From contig SUZE01000020.1 in the NCBI GenBank assembly GCA_015060075.1, positions 1-36,425 of the forward strand: a DNA stretch of 36,425 nt, in the 5' to 3' direction. The position numbers and the translations under genes were made by a program. Source of the stretch: Rikenellaceae bacterium (GTDB lineage Bacteria > Bacteroidota > Bacteroidia > Bacteroidales > Rikenellaceae). The notes beneath the pieces are model-generated. The model was not told where the DNA came from, made no database searches, and saw nothing but the letters and a program-made list of their open reading frames with translations. Within the stretch, counting starts at the first letter, position 1; each line of letters starts with the position of its first letter. Shown piece after piece: positions 13,730 through 22,266 of the stretch.

Positions 13730-16000
13730 CTAAAATATGATTTGTGCCGAGTCGGTCATTGCGCCATATTCGGCTTTGACTTTGATATCGCCTCCATTGT
13801 CACCCGTGCGGAGAATAAACGATGCAACGCCTGCACGGAATGGTGAAACCTTCTCACCTTCGATTACGGCATCACCCTCAACTGAGAGTCGCACCTCGCC
13901 ACCTGTGAAGTTTGGCATTGTACCGTTTTTGTCCTGCAAGCGTACATATACAAAGACCTGGTCGTTCTTGCCAAGTTTCACACCACATTCACTCAACTCG
14001 ACATCAATCTTTTCCGCCTTTTCAGGTGCAAGAACTGTATGGCGTGCCACCTCCTTGCCATTGCGATAGCCTACGGCAGTGAGGTTATTACAGTTTGGTA
14101 GAGCGACCTTTTGGAAGGTGCGCATCGGCGTAGCCTTTGTGTCGAAATTGAGCGTAGCAACCTCTTTGCCGTTCGAGAGAAGTTTTACCACCTCGCAGTT
14201 CGAGATTATCGCCTTCTCCACAGGGGAGTTCTCGTCAAGATACGATGCAATATAGACCATTGGCTTGCCCTCTGGTCGCAACGAGCGATAGTAGTAGTAA
14301 GCATATTTTGGAAGGCGGTCGTGGCTCATAACGCCCGAAGCCTCAATCTCGGCAGTGTAGCCACGATTGTAGTCGAACATAACCCAAAAGCCATCACCCA
14401 TCGCCTTTACCGAAGAGAGGTTGTCGATATGGGCAGTGTTCACATTCTCAACCATCTGCACCATTCTCTTCTCTCCATCTTCACGGAGCTGGCGTGACGT
14501 GAGTTCCGGCTTCTGTCGCCAACCACGTACATACTGAGTCAAGCCACCATCGTTGGCGTAGTACTCCCAATCGCCATACTCCGACACGATAAGTGGCACA
14601 TCGTGGTCTTTAACATTGTTGAAGATGCGGAATTGGCGCGACTCGACATAGATATCGTAACCTCGCTGCCAACCTGCCGAATAGCAGTATGGTGCAGGAT
14701 ACTCCTCATGTACGAGTCGGCTCATCTCGGCGATAAAGTCGGCAGGCTGCTTCGTTTCGTTGAGCGAAGCCTCCCACGCCAAAATCGAAGGGTGATTGCG
14801 GTCACGGCGTACCATTTCACGAGTCTGCTGATAACAGAACTCCCTAAATTTAGGTTCCTTCTTATTAAAATACTGCCAGCCAAACACACAGTTCAACACA
14901 AAGATTCCGAGCGAGTCGCACGCCTTCAAAAAGGCAGTCGATTGCGGATAGTGCGAAAGGCGCACAAAGTCAAATCCCGCCTCCTTGATGCGCACAGCAT
15001 CTCGCACCTGTGCATTGTCGCTCACGGCATAGCCGATATATGGGTGGCATTGGTGGCGATTGACACCTCGCAAGAAGGTCTTTTCGCCATTCACATACAA
15101 CTCATTATCCTTGATTTCGATAGAACGGATACCAATCTTTCGGCTCTCCATATCGACCTCTTTGCCGTCAACCTCAATAGCAGTTTGCAAGGTGTAGAGC
15201 GCAGGCGAAAGATGCGACCAAAGGCGCGGGTTTTTAACCACTATCTTTGCCTTTACGGTAGTACGGCTCTTGCCGGCGAGTTTCTGCTCGTTGCGACTCT
15301 CGGCAACAACCTTCTCGCCATCGAGCAGGCGATTTACCACAACGATACTCTTCGCCTTTTTGCTGTCATTCTCAACCGAAACGCCAATATTCACCTGTGC
15401 AGATTTTTTGCATACCCCCTCGTAACTAACGAATACACCGCCCTCGGCAGGTGTTGTATCGATACATGGGTGGGTGATAGCAACCTCGCCCTTACGAATA
15501 AGCGACACATTGCGATAGAGTCCTCCATAGTAGAGAAAATCCAACTTTTTGAGTGGTCGAGGACCGGTAATCGGGTTGTCGTTATTGTCAAGACGTACTG
15601 CAATCGTGTTCTTACCCTTGTGGAGATGCTTTGTCAAATCAACTGCCATAGGGAGGTATCCTCCAAGGTGATGAGCGCAATGCTCGCCATTTACCCAAAC
15701 ATCTGCAACATTCATTGCACCCTCAATATTGAGCCAGAACTGCTCTCCGCGCAACTTCTGAACATCAATATCGTGGCGATACCAGCAGATGCCCTGCCAC
15801 TGCTCGCACGAATAGAACTTCTCATAACGAGGAGTGTGTGGAAGGCGTACTTTTTGCCAATCCGTACAATCGAGTTTCTCGGCAGAGTAGTCCGCCGTAG
15901 CATCGTTGGCAATGCGGAACAACCAATCATTGCTCATGCGCTCCTCTGCACGAAGCACCAACGAAGAGAGCAAAAAGAGTATTGTTAAGATTCGTTTCAT
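13730..16000 (-). CDS. Exported family 2 glycoside hydrolase (beta-galactosidase-like)
   Basis: A 756-residue secreted or periplasmic exo-glycosidase. A signal peptide (MKRILTILFLLSSLVLRA) is followed by the GH2 sugar-binding jelly roll (about 20-170), an Ig-like domain (about 170-285), the TIM barrel starting at RKIGIRSIEIKDNELYVNGEKTFLRGVNRH (287-316), and C-terminal beta domains from about 570. The acid/base is Glu415 in SLNET; the nucleophile is Glu474 in VSEYGDW. Family members remove beta-galactose, beta-mannose or glucuronate; VNRHQCHP looks most like beta-galactosidases, but substrate is not settled. It is the middle gene of a ybaK-GH2-GT2 unit with no SusC/SusD pair nearby. Confidence 0.88.
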   Translation of the reverse strand: MKRILTILFLLSSLVLRAEERMSNDWLFRIANDATADYSAEKLDCTDWQKVRLPHTPRYEKFYSCEQWQGICWYRHDIDVQKLRGEQFWLNIEGAMNVADVWVNGEHCAHHLGGYLPMAVDLTKHLHKGKNTIAVRLDNNDNPITGPRPLKKLDFLYYGGLYRNVSLIRKGEVAITHPCIDTTPAEGGVFVSYEGVCKKSAQVNIGVSVENDSKKAKSIVVVNRLLDGEKVVAESRNEQKLAGKSRTTVKAKIVVKNPRLWSHLSPALYTLQTAIEVDGKEVDMESRKIGIRSIEIKDNELYVNGEKTFLRGVNRHQCHPYIGYAVSDNAQVRDAVRIKEAGFDFVRLSHYPQSTAFLKACDSLGIFVLNCVFGWQYFNKKEPKFREFCYQQTREMVRRDRNHPSILAWEASLNETKQPADFIAEMSRLVHEEYPAPYCYSAGWQRGYDIYVESRQFRIFNNVKDHDVPLIVSEYGDWEYYANDGGLTQYVRGWRQKPELTSRQLREDGEKRMVQMVENVNTAHIDNLSSVKAMGDGFWVMFDYNRGYTAEIEASGVMSHDRLPKYAYYYYRSLRPEGKPMVYIASYLDENSPVEKAIISNCEVVKLLSNGKEVATLNFDTKATPMRTFQKVALPNCNNLTAVGYRNGKEVARHTVLAPEKAEKIDVELSECGVKLGKNDQVFVYVRLQDKNGTMPNFTGGEVRLSVEGDAVIEGEKVSPFRAGVASFILRTGDNGGDIKVKAEYGAMTDSAQIIF

Positions 16001-16004
16001 ATAG

Positions 16005-16490
16005 TTATAGTGTTAGTTTTTCGGTTTTTGCATGGGCATAAGCGATAAGGTCTGTCGGTGACAAGCGCAACTGCAAACCTCGCTGACCGGCACTGATGTA
16101 GATATAGTCGAACTCCAAGCACGACTCGTCAATAAATGTAGGAAATGGTTTTTTCATACCAATCGGTGTGCAACCACCACGAATATAACCCGTAGTCGGT
16201 AGCAACTCTTTCATCGGTATAAGGTCACACTTTTTATTGCCCGAAACCTTGGCTGCCAACTTCAAATCGACCTCCTTGTCACCCTGAATGACGCATACAA
16301 AGTGCCCTGTACGGTCACCCTTCAACACCAAGGTCTTAAACACCCTCTCGATAGGCTCTCCAAGCGACTCAGCCACGTGTGTCGCCGCCAAATCATTCTC
16401 ATCGACCTCGTAGGGTATTAACTCGTAGACTATCTTTGCCTTGTCGAGCAATCGTGCCGCATTTGTTTTGTTTAGACTCTGCTTTGCCAT
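16005..16490 (-). CDS. ybaK: YbaK/EbsC-type Cys-tRNA(Pro) deacylase
   Basis: A 161-residue cytoplasmic editing enzyme that hydrolyses mischarged Cys-tRNA(Pro). The family core is present: ATHVAESLG (36-44), VFKTLVLKGD with the key Lys near 52, KLAAKVSGNKK, and TGYIRGGCTPIGMKK near 100-114. Length is typical. It is first gene of a minus-strand unit, only 4 bp before the GH2 gene, and is divergent from the NAGPA-domain gene. A TAACTTTG box ends 9 bases before the ATG, so the mRNA is leaderless or nearly so. Other members of this fold edit Ala- or Ser-tRNA, but motif content favours YbaK. Confidence 0.9.
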   Translation of the reverse strand: MAKQSLNKTNAARLLDKAKIVYELIPYEVDENDLAATHVAESLGEPIERVFKTLVLKGDRTGHFVCVIQGDKEVDLKLAAKVSGNKKCDLIPMKELLPTTGYIRGGCTPIGMKKPFPTFIDESCLEFDYIYISAGQRGLQLRLSPTDLIAYAHAKTEKLTL

Positions 16491-16498
16491 AATTACCG

Positions 16499-16506
16499 CA
16501 AAGTTA
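16499..16506 (-). promoter_or_regulatory. -7 box TAACTTTG of the ybaK unit
   Basis: An exact consensus match on the minus strand, with its 3' end 9 bases from the ybaK ATG. The expected start is at or within 2 bases of the initiation codon. The -33 position has only ATTG at 18 bp. Confidence 0.5.
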
Positions 16507-16512
16507 GAAAAA

Positions 16513-16544
16513 TTTGGTGATTTACAATAAAAAAGATAACTTTG
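16513..16544 (+). promoter_or_regulatory. Promoter of the NAGPA-domain gene
   Basis: TTTG (16513-16516), 20 bp, TAACTTTG (16537-16544): exact matches to both boxes. The start would be near 16551, about 22 nt before the ATG. It is interleaved with the divergent ybaK promoter. Confidence 0.75.
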
Positions 16545-16572
16545 TGGATACTAATATCAAAAAATTTAAAAG

Positions 16573-17451
16573 ATGAAAAGAGTTATTTCTGTTTTTGCTT
16601 TTATGGCATTGACTATATCAGTAATAGCACAAAATGCCGATTCCATTGCGCTCGTAACAGCTCCACGCAAGGCATTGCAACTCCCCAAAGGGGCAAGTGG
16701 CTACACGGTAGAAAGGGTACATCTCTTCAATTCGACACAAACAATATCTGTTATAAAATACTCGCCAAAGCGACTTCAAACCTCTATTGTTCAGCCCGAA
16801 AAGCTTACACGTCTCGCAGCAACAGCTTCGGCAGCAGATGCTGATTTTGGTGTAAATGCGGGGTATTGGGATGTACGCATCAATAAACCCTCAACCTTTT
16901 TGGTGCTAAACGGCAATCATATAGCCGTAACCGCTGATTACGAAAAGGAGAGAGTTGATGGCGTTGTCTGTATCGCCAAACGCAAGGTGGTTATCGACTA
17001 CTGTAAGGCGGGCGAAGAGTCCCCATACGTTGCAAAGTATAACAACATTCTCGCTTCGGGTCCCGTGCTAATTGATGAAGGTAAAAGCGTAGACCACACA
17101 GCCTATACAAATGGCATGGTAGATACAGCAGATGGTAAGCCTGTTGGTGCCTTCTACACCTATGTTCAACGCCACCCTCGCTCCGCTATCGGTACAGACA
17201 AGAAGGACAATGTCTATCTCGTTGTTGTGGATGGTCGCTCAAAGGGCAATGCCGAGGGTGTAACCATTGCCGAATTGACAAAAGTTTGCGAGTGGCTTGG
17301 CTTACGTGATGCAATAAATCTCGATGGTGGCGGCTCCTCAACAATGTGGAGCAAGTCAGAGGGAGTAGTGAGCTACCCTTGTCGCAACAAAAAATTCGAC
17401 CACGCAGGCGACCGCCGAGTGTCGAGTTGCATAGTTGTTAAGAGCAGATAA
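16573..17451 (+). CDS. Exported NAGPA-domain (phosphodiester glycosidase) protein
   Basis: A 292-residue protein with a signal peptide (MKRVISVFAFMALTISVIAQ). The rest is a NAGPA (DUF2233) domain, named for the human enzyme that uncovers mannose-6-phosphate by removing GlcNAc. Conserved parts: FGVNAGYWD near 93-101, NILASGPVLIDEG, HPRSAIGTDKKDNVYLVVVDGRS, GVTIAELTKVCEWLGL, and the hallmark NLDGGGSSTMW near 252-262. Bacterial members act on glycosyl phosphodiesters, for example in cell-wall polymers. It has its own promoter and a strong terminator, so it is monocistronic. Substrate unknown. Confidence 0.88.
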   Translation: MKRVISVFAFMALTISVIAQNADSIALVTAPRKALQLPKGASGYTVERVHLFNSTQTISVIKYSPKRLQTSIVQPEKLTRLAATASAADADFGVNAGYWDVRINKPSTFLVLNGNHIAVTADYEKERVDGVVCIAKRKVVIDYCKAGEESPYVAKYNNILASGPVLIDEGKSVDHTAYTNGMVDTADGKPVGAFYTYVQRHPRSAIGTDKKDNVYLVVVDGRSKGNAEGVTIAELTKVCEWLGLRDAINLDGGGSSTMWSKSEGVVSYPCRNKKFDHAGDRRVSSCIVVKSR

Positions 17452-17479
17452 CTACACACATATATACAGATGTATATAA

Positions 17480-17516
17480 AGAGGGGTTGCGGCGTGAATA
17501 CACCGCAACCCTTTAA
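17480..17516. terminator. Bidirectional terminator between convergent genes
   Basis: GGGTTGCGG (17484-17492) pairs with CCGCAACCC (17503-17511), with an inner GTG/CAC helix beside a bulged C and A/T-rich flanks. It ends the NAGPA-domain gene and deoC. Confidence 0.85.
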
Positions 17517-17531
17517 TATCTTATTTCGAGT

Positions 17532-18410
17532 TTAGAAGTGCTTAACCTCCTCACCCAAAACTGCCGAAAGCAGATTGTTTGCTGCCGAAGACGCTCCGAT
17601 ACGGAACAAATCGGTAGTGAGCCACTCCTCACCAAGAATCTCCTCAACGATAGTGTAGTACAACGCTGCATCCTCTGGTGTGCGAACACCTCCTGCCGCC
17701 TTGAAACCAACCTTCACACCGGTTTTCTCGTGGAACAACTTAATGGCACGGCACATCACAACAGCCGCCTCCGGGGTTGCAGCAACATCAATCTTTCCGG
17801 TCGATGTCTTGATAAAGTCGGTACCTGCCAACATTGCCAACAACGAAGCATCGTGAATCAACTGTGGCGTTTTGAGCGCTCCCGTTTCGAGAATAACCTT
17901 CAAAACGGTATCGCTACCCATCTCCTGACGGATAACCTCAACTTCGGCTGCCGCTTCATCATAATTACCGGTCAAAATCTTGCCGACATTCATAACGATA
18001 TCGACCTCGTCTGCACCATTCTCGATAGCCATAGCAACCTCCAACATCTTCACTTCGAGAAAGGTTTGCGATGCAGGAAATCCCGCTGCAACGCTTGTGA
18101 TACGCATTGGCGAGCCATCAACGGCCAAACCTACGGTCTCGACAAAAGACGGATAGACGCAAATCGAAGCGACATTTGCCAAATCAGGATACTTTACATA
18201 GAAGTCCACAGCCCTCTTAGCAAATGCCGACACCGACTCTACCGAATCGTTGCATGTAAGCGTGGTCAAATCGACTGCCGACAAAGCAAAGGCGTAAACC
18301 TCCTTGCGACAGTTGCGCACCGACAACTCCTTAATGCGGGCTACCTCTGCTGCAACCTCCGCCTCTGTCAATGCAGGCGCAAAGTCTGTTAATCTACTTT
18401 TGTACTCCAT
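17532..18410 (-). CDS. deoC: Deoxyribose-phosphate aldolase
   Basis: A 292-residue class I aldolase splitting 2-deoxyribose-5-phosphate into glyceraldehyde-3-phosphate and acetaldehyde in deoxynucleoside catabolism. Catalytic residues are visible: Asp137 in DEVDIVMN, Schiff-base Lys201 in DFIKTSTGK, and Lys237 in KVGFKAAGGV. It belongs to the longer DeoC class (E. coli type is about 260). The start ATG at 18410 gives MEYKSRL. It lies 165 bp after galE on the same strand, separated by a structured 96-bp repeat; I see no -7 box of its own, so transcription from galE is possible. Confidence 0.95.
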   Translation of the reverse strand: MEYKSRLTDFAPALTEAEVAAEVARIKELSVRNCRKEVYAFALSAVDLTTLTCNDSVESVSAFAKRAVDFYVKYPDLANVASICVYPSFVETVGLAVDGSPMRITSVAAGFPASQTFLEVKMLEVAMAIENGADEVDIVMNVGKILTGNYDEAAAEVEVIRQEMGSDTVLKVILETGALKTPQLIHDASLLAMLAGTDFIKTSTGKIDVAATPEAAVVMCRAIKLFHEKTGVKVGFKAAGGVRTPEDAALYYTIVEEILGEEWLTTDLFRIGASSAANNLLSAVLGEEVKHF

Positions 18411-18454
18411 AAATTATCTACTATTTATGCGAAAGGAAAATCGGTTTTCCGTTC

Positions 18455-18550
18455 TCCGCTTTAATCCTGCTGCGCAGGCTTTTCTTCCTTGCGGCTCGGC
18501 AAAGTCTGCAAGCAGCCTCTGCTCTCGCTCCGCTGCGTCAGTTCCGTTTT
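18455..18550. repeat. Structured 96-bp intergenic repeat, copy 1
   Basis: Perfect reverse complement of 20669-20764 over all 96 bases. It contains nested palindromes: CCTGC/GCAGG, AGGCT/AGCCT and CTTGC/GCAAG, so it can form a branched hairpin in RNA or single-stranded DNA. It is flanked by low-complexity TTCCG/TTTTCCG repeats running to about 18574. It resembles a REP-like extragenic element; no ORF. Confidence 0.85.
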
Positions 18551-18575
18551 CCGTTTTCCGCTTTCCGTTTTTCGT

Positions 18576-19604
18576 TTATTTAATTCCTCTCACATTCTTC
18601 TCCCAAGCCCAAGCCGAGCGCAATGTCTCGTCAAGTGGTCGCTCTGCCTTCCAGCCAAGTTCCTCGTTTGCAAGAGAAGTGTCTGCCCAGATAGCCACAA
18701 CATCACCCGGACGGCGAGGGGCAATCTTGTAGTTGAGTTTCAAATTGTTCACCTTCTCGAACGAATTTACCAACTCCAACACCGATACTGCACGACCCGT
18801 GCCAACATTGAAAATCTCGTAACGCTCCTTGTTCTTATCATCAATCATTCGCTTGATGGCAGCCACATGTGCCTTTGCCAAATCGACAATGTCGATATAG
18901 TCACGCAAACATGAGCCGTCCGGTGTATCGTAGTCGTCACCAAACACCGACAAACACTCGCGAACTCCCGCAGCAGTCTGCGTGATAAATGGAACGAGGT
19001 TCTGTGGTACACCACGTGGCAACTCGCCAATCAAAGCCGACTGGTGTGCTCCGATTGGGTTAAAGTAGCGCAAAGCAATACCCTTCAAAGAGCCGTATGC
19101 AGCAACCGAATCACGAAGAATATCCTCACACATCTGCTTGGTGTTACCATACGAAGATGTTGCAGGCTTGCGTGGAGTCTGCTCCGTTACAGGCAACTCG
19201 TCAGCCTCGCCATATACGGTAGCCGATGACGAGAACACAATGTTGTGGCGGTCGAACTCACGCATCAGGTCGATGATATTCATGAACGAAAGGAGGTTGT
19301 TGCGATAGTACTTCATTGGGTCTGCCACCGACTCGCCCACAGCCTTAAATGCTGCGAAGTGAATCACCGAATCAAACTCGTACTCCTCGAAAACTTTGCG
19401 GAAAGCCTCCTTATCGCAGCAATCGACATTGATGAAAGGCACATCTACGCCTGTAATCTTGCGAACACCCTCAACACCCGACATATCCGAGTTTGAAAGG
19501 TTGTCGGCAACAACAACATTCAATCCTGCATTAATCAACTCAACTGCGGTATGTGAGCCGATATATCCGGCTCCACCCGATACCAAAACTGTTTTCTTTC
19601 CCAT
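18576..19604 (-). CDS. galE: UDP-glucose 4-epimerase
   Basis: A 342-residue short-chain-dehydrogenase-type epimerase interconverting UDP-glucose and UDP-galactose, usually also GlcNAc/GalNAc forms. NAD-binding GGAGYIGSH (9-17), VIHFAAFKAVGES, SSATVYG, and catalytic Tyr-Lys in SYGNTK near 151-156 are visible, as are the RYFNPIGAH and DGTCVRDYI-like (DGSCLRDYI) stretches. It supplies UDP-galactose for surface glycans. It is divergent from the ABC ATPase gene, with a TAACTTTG box at 19676-19683 that would leave a 64-nt leader. The 96-bp repeat lies just beyond its stop. Confidence 0.96.
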   Translation of the reverse strand: MGKKTVLVSGGAGYIGSHTAVELINAGLNVVVADNLSNSDMSGVEGVRKITGVDVPFINVDCCDKEAFRKVFEEYEFDSVIHFAAFKAVGESVADPMKYYRNNLLSFMNIIDLMREFDRHNIVFSSSATVYGEADELPVTEQTPRKPATSSYGNTKQMCEDILRDSVAAYGSLKGIALRYFNPIGAHQSALIGELPRGVPQNLVPFITQTAAGVRECLSVFGDDYDTPDGSCLRDYIDIVDLAKAHVAAIKRMIDDKNKERYEIFNVGTGRAVSVLELVNSFEKVNNLKLNYKIAPRRPGDVVAIWADTSLANEELGWKAERPLDETLRSAWAWEKNVRGIK

Positions 19605-19675
19605 CTTTGTAGTTATTTTGTAGTTTTTTGCGTCTAATCTCCGTGAATGTGACTATAACACCACACCATTCCATG

Positions 19676-19683
19676 CAAAGTTA
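19676..19683 (-). promoter_or_regulatory. galE -7 box (TAACTTTG)
   Basis: An exact consensus match on the minus strand; the start would be near 19668. No TTTG at the usual -33 spacing. Confidence 0.5.
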
Positions 19684-19695
19684 ATAGAAATTTTA

Positions 19696-19703
19696 TATAT
19701 TTG
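19696..19703 (+). promoter_or_regulatory. ABC exporter -7 box (TATATTTG)
   Basis: An exact TAnnTTTG match on the plus strand, 27 bases before the ATG at 19731. It is back to back with the galE box, so the two promoters compete for the same short region. Confidence 0.5.
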
Positions 19704-19730
19704 CAGTATAATTTCCAAAAAATTTGGGGT

Positions 19731-20654
19731 ATGAGCAATATTATTACCGCCGAACACATAACCAAACGATTTTCGGCACACACCGCACTCGATGATGTAT
19801 CGGTCGAGATACCTCGTGGCTCGGTCTATGGTCTGCTCGGTCCGAATGGCGCCGGCAAGACAACACTTATCCGCACCATCAACCGAATCACACTGCCTGA
19901 CGAGGGACAAATTTTCTTTGATGGTAAGCCCATAACGCAACAGGATATCTTCCGCATCGGCTACCTACCCGAAGAGCGAGGTTTATATCGCAAAATGAAG
20001 GTTGGTGAGCAGGCTCTCTTCCTCGCAAAGTTGAAGGGACTATCGCACCACGATGCACTCGTGCGTCTGAAAGAGTGGTTTACCCGACTTGAAATCGAGG
20101 ATTGGTGGAACAAAAAAGTTGAAGATTTGTCGAAGGGAATGGCGCAGAAGGTGCAGTTTATCGTAACGGTGCTCCACCGCCCCGAGTTGCTTATCTTCGA
20201 TGAGCCATTCTCGGGATTCGACCCTATAAATGCAAACCTTCTTAAAGAGGAGATTTTGCGATTGCGAGATGAGGGTGCAACGGTAATTTTCTCAACACAC
20301 AACATGGCATCGGTAGAGGAGATTTGCGACCATATAACCCTTATCAACAAGTCGCACAACATTCTTTCGGGTAGGGTTGATGATATCCGCCAAGCACACG
20401 GAGGAAACATCTTCTCAGTGCAATATAAGGGTGATGACAAAGCTCTTGTTGAGCGTATCGGAGGGGTATGCGAGATTATTGCACAAGAGGAGTCTACAAC
20501 AGGATACTCATCGCTGAAAGTACATATCGAGCGTAACGAGGATGTTCGCTCGGTTGTAGCGCTCATAAACGATACGGTTGAGATGCGACAATTCACCGAA
20601 ACTATCCCTTCGATGAACGACATCTTTATTCGTGCCGTAAACGGAACACTATAA
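19731..20654 (+). CDS. ABC-2 type exporter ATP-binding protein
   Basis: A 307-residue cytoplasmic ATPase of the NatA-like class. Walker A GPNGAGKTT (37-45), the Q-loop region with LPEERGLYRKM, signature LSKGMAQKVQ, Walker B LLIFDEPFSGFDP, and the switch His in FSTHNM are all present. A C-terminal DUF4162-like tail of about 85 residues follows. I chose the ATG at 19731; the open frame upstream overlaps the -7 box. Its permease partner starts 284 bp downstream, beyond the second 96-bp repeat. NatA-like exporters move Na+, drugs or peptides; substrate here is unknown. Confidence 0.92.
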   Translation: MSNIITAEHITKRFSAHTALDDVSVEIPRGSVYGLLGPNGAGKTTLIRTINRITLPDEGQIFFDGKPITQQDIFRIGYLPEERGLYRKMKVGEQALFLAKLKGLSHHDALVRLKEWFTRLEIEDWWNKKVEDLSKGMAQKVQFIVTVLHRPELLIFDEPFSGFDPINANLLKEEILRLRDEGATVIFSTHNMASVEEICDHITLINKSHNILSGRVDDIRQAHGGNIFSVQYKGDDKALVERIGGVCEIIAQEESTTGYSSLKVHIERNEDVRSVVALINDTVEMRQFTETIPSMNDIFIRAVNGTL

Positions 20655-20668
20655 TAAGCGGAAAACGA

Positions 20669-20764
20669 AAAACGGAACTGACGCAGCGGAGCGAGAGCAG
20701 AGGCTGCTTGCAGACTTTGCCGAGCCGCAAGGAAGAAAAGCCTGCGCAGCAGGATTAAAGCGGA
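20669..20764. repeat. Structured 96-bp intergenic repeat, copy 2
   Basis: Exact inverted copy of 18455-18550. It lies between the ATPase and permease genes of one exporter, 14 bp after the ATPase stop. Flanks are again low-complexity CGGAAAAC/CGGAAAGC repeats. Confidence 0.85.
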
Positions 20765-20805
20765 AAGCGGAAAACTTTTAGTTAATAAGTAGCTAAAAAC
20801 TTTCA

Positions 20806-20890
20806 GCGCACCCCATAAAGCGAACAAAGTGAGCGCCCCCAGTAAGGGCGGAACGCCCGCCCCCGGTAACCCCCAGAAAACTTGCGCCTT
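20806..20890. other. GC-rich foldable segment upstream of the permease gene
   Basis: A GC-rich stretch unlike its AT-rich surroundings, with GGGCG-GAA-CGCCC (20846-20858) and competing CGCCC/GGGCG pairings with the C-runs at 20834-20840 and 20858-20864. It looks like part of a second dispersed intergenic element. No ORF or terminator T-run is seen. Together with the 96-bp repeat it fills the 283-bp gap. Confidence 0.45.
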
Positions 20891-20937
20891 GACAAGGATT
20901 GTGGTTTGGAAAACTGAAAAACAAAAAACAAAGAAAA

Positions 20938-22263
20938 ATGAGAAACATAGGTTTGATTTTAATGCGCGAATTTCGCGAGCGAGTATATAAAAAATCGTTT
21001 ATCATCACAACGATTTTGATGCCGTTGTTGATGATTCTATTGGGCGCTGCGCCAACTCTGATTATGGAGTTTGTGGATAGCGAAACCAAGAAGATAACGG
21101 TTATTGATGAGAGTGGCATTGTCGCTCCGAAACTAATCTCTGACGAGGAGTTGGTATTCGAGATTTCGGAGAAAGACCTTCCACAGGCTCTTGTCGATGC
21201 ATCGCAAAATGAGGATAATTTCGGCGTGCTGCATATAGGCAAAGATATCGTAGCCAATCCGAACAATGCACGACTCTACACCTCTGCCTCCTCTTCGCTT
21301 GTTCTCGAAGAGAGTATTGCCGACCAGATTGAGAAGGTTATCGAGAGCGAACGCCTGAAAGCCTACAATATCGAAAACATTGACGAGATTCTCGAAAATG
21401 TAAAGGCTTCGGTACACCTTGCAACATTCCGCACCGACAAAGACGAAGAGTCGGCGGCAACCTCTGCGGTAGCATCTTCGTTGATAGGTATGTTGCTCGG
21501 ATTTTTACTCTACTTTATACTCGCCATCTATGGCTCGATGGTGATGCAGAGTGTTATCGAGGAGAAAAATTCTCGCATCTTGGAGGTTATGGTTTCGACC
21601 GTAAAACCGTTCGAAATGTTGATGGGTAAAATTTTCGGTATCGCCCTCGTTGCGGCAGTTCAGGTGCTGGTTTGGGGTGTCTTGATTGTGCTTTTCAGCG
21701 CAGTTATCATGCCTGCTTTGATGCCTGAAAATATCCTCGACAGCGTGCATCAGGTTCAGGCGGGAGCAGATGTTTCGGCGCTCGCTATGCAACAAGATGT
21801 TTCGCCCGAAATGCTGACCGCCATGGCATCATTGCTCGATACGGGACACCTCGCAATGATTATCGGTACGGTATTGCTCTATCTTGTAGGCGGATTCCTT
21901 CTCTTTGCTTCGCTCTATGCTGCGGTAGGTGCAAGCGTGGACCAGGCACAAGATGCACAGCAACTTACAACAATCATCACACTGCCGATAATCGTAGCGT
22001 TTGTTGTTACGATGATGGTGATGAAGGACCCGAACTCGCCATTGGTGTTCTGGTGCTCGATGATTCCGTTTACCTCGCCAATCGTGATGGTTGCCCGTAT
22101 CCCGAGCGGTATACCTGCATGGGAGATAGCGACATCGTTGGTTCTCTTGTATGCAACCTTCACAATATGCGTTTGGGGCGCAGCGAAGATATATAAGATA
22201 GGTATCTTTATGCATGGTGCCAAGCCGACCATTCGAGATATGTGGCGCTGGTTGAAATACTAA
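20938..22263 (+). CDS. ABC-2 type exporter permease
   Basis: A 441-residue inner-membrane permease of the NatB-like class. The topology is typical: one N-terminal helix (about 15-40, SFIITTILMPLLMILLGAAP), a large extracytoplasmic domain (about 40-185), then about five helices from VASSLIGMLLGFLLYFILAIYG onward, including the conserved VIEEKNSRILEVMVSTVKPFEMLMGKI segment that contacts the ATPase. It ends with a basic tail. I chose the ATG at 20938, which gives MRNIGLILMREFRERVYKKS; an upstream Met adds 13 basic residues. It forms a pair with the ATPase gene despite the repeat-filled gap. Confidence 0.9.
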   Translation: MRNIGLILMREFRERVYKKSFIITTILMPLLMILLGAAPTLIMEFVDSETKKITVIDESGIVAPKLISDEELVFEISEKDLPQALVDASQNEDNFGVLHIGKDIVANPNNARLYTSASSSLVLEESIADQIEKVIESERLKAYNIENIDEILENVKASVHLATFRTDKDEESAATSAVASSLIGMLLGFLLYFILAIYGSMVMQSVIEEKNSRILEVMVSTVKPFEMLMGKIFGIALVAAVQVLVWGVLIVLFSAVIMPALMPENILDSVHQVQAGADVSALAMQQDVSPEMLTAMASLLDTGHLAMIIGTVLLYLVGGFLLFASLYAAVGASVDQAQDAQQLTTIITLPIIVAFVVTMMVMKDPNSPLVFWCSMIPFTSPIVMVARIPSGIPAWEIATSLVLLYATFTICVWGAAKIYKIGIFMHGAKPTIRDMWRWLKY

Positions 22264-22266
22264 TAT

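Noticed and set aside
14603..15988. 461-codon plus-strand open frame opposite the GH2 gene
   Set aside because: It is the complement of a clear GH2 enzyme with both catalytic residues; the plus-strand translation has no recognisable domain.
18411..20780. Inverted 96-bp repeats as ends of a transposon
   Set aside because: The enclosed genes are ordinary housekeeping and transport genes (galE, ABC ATPase), no transposase is present, and I saw no target-site duplication.
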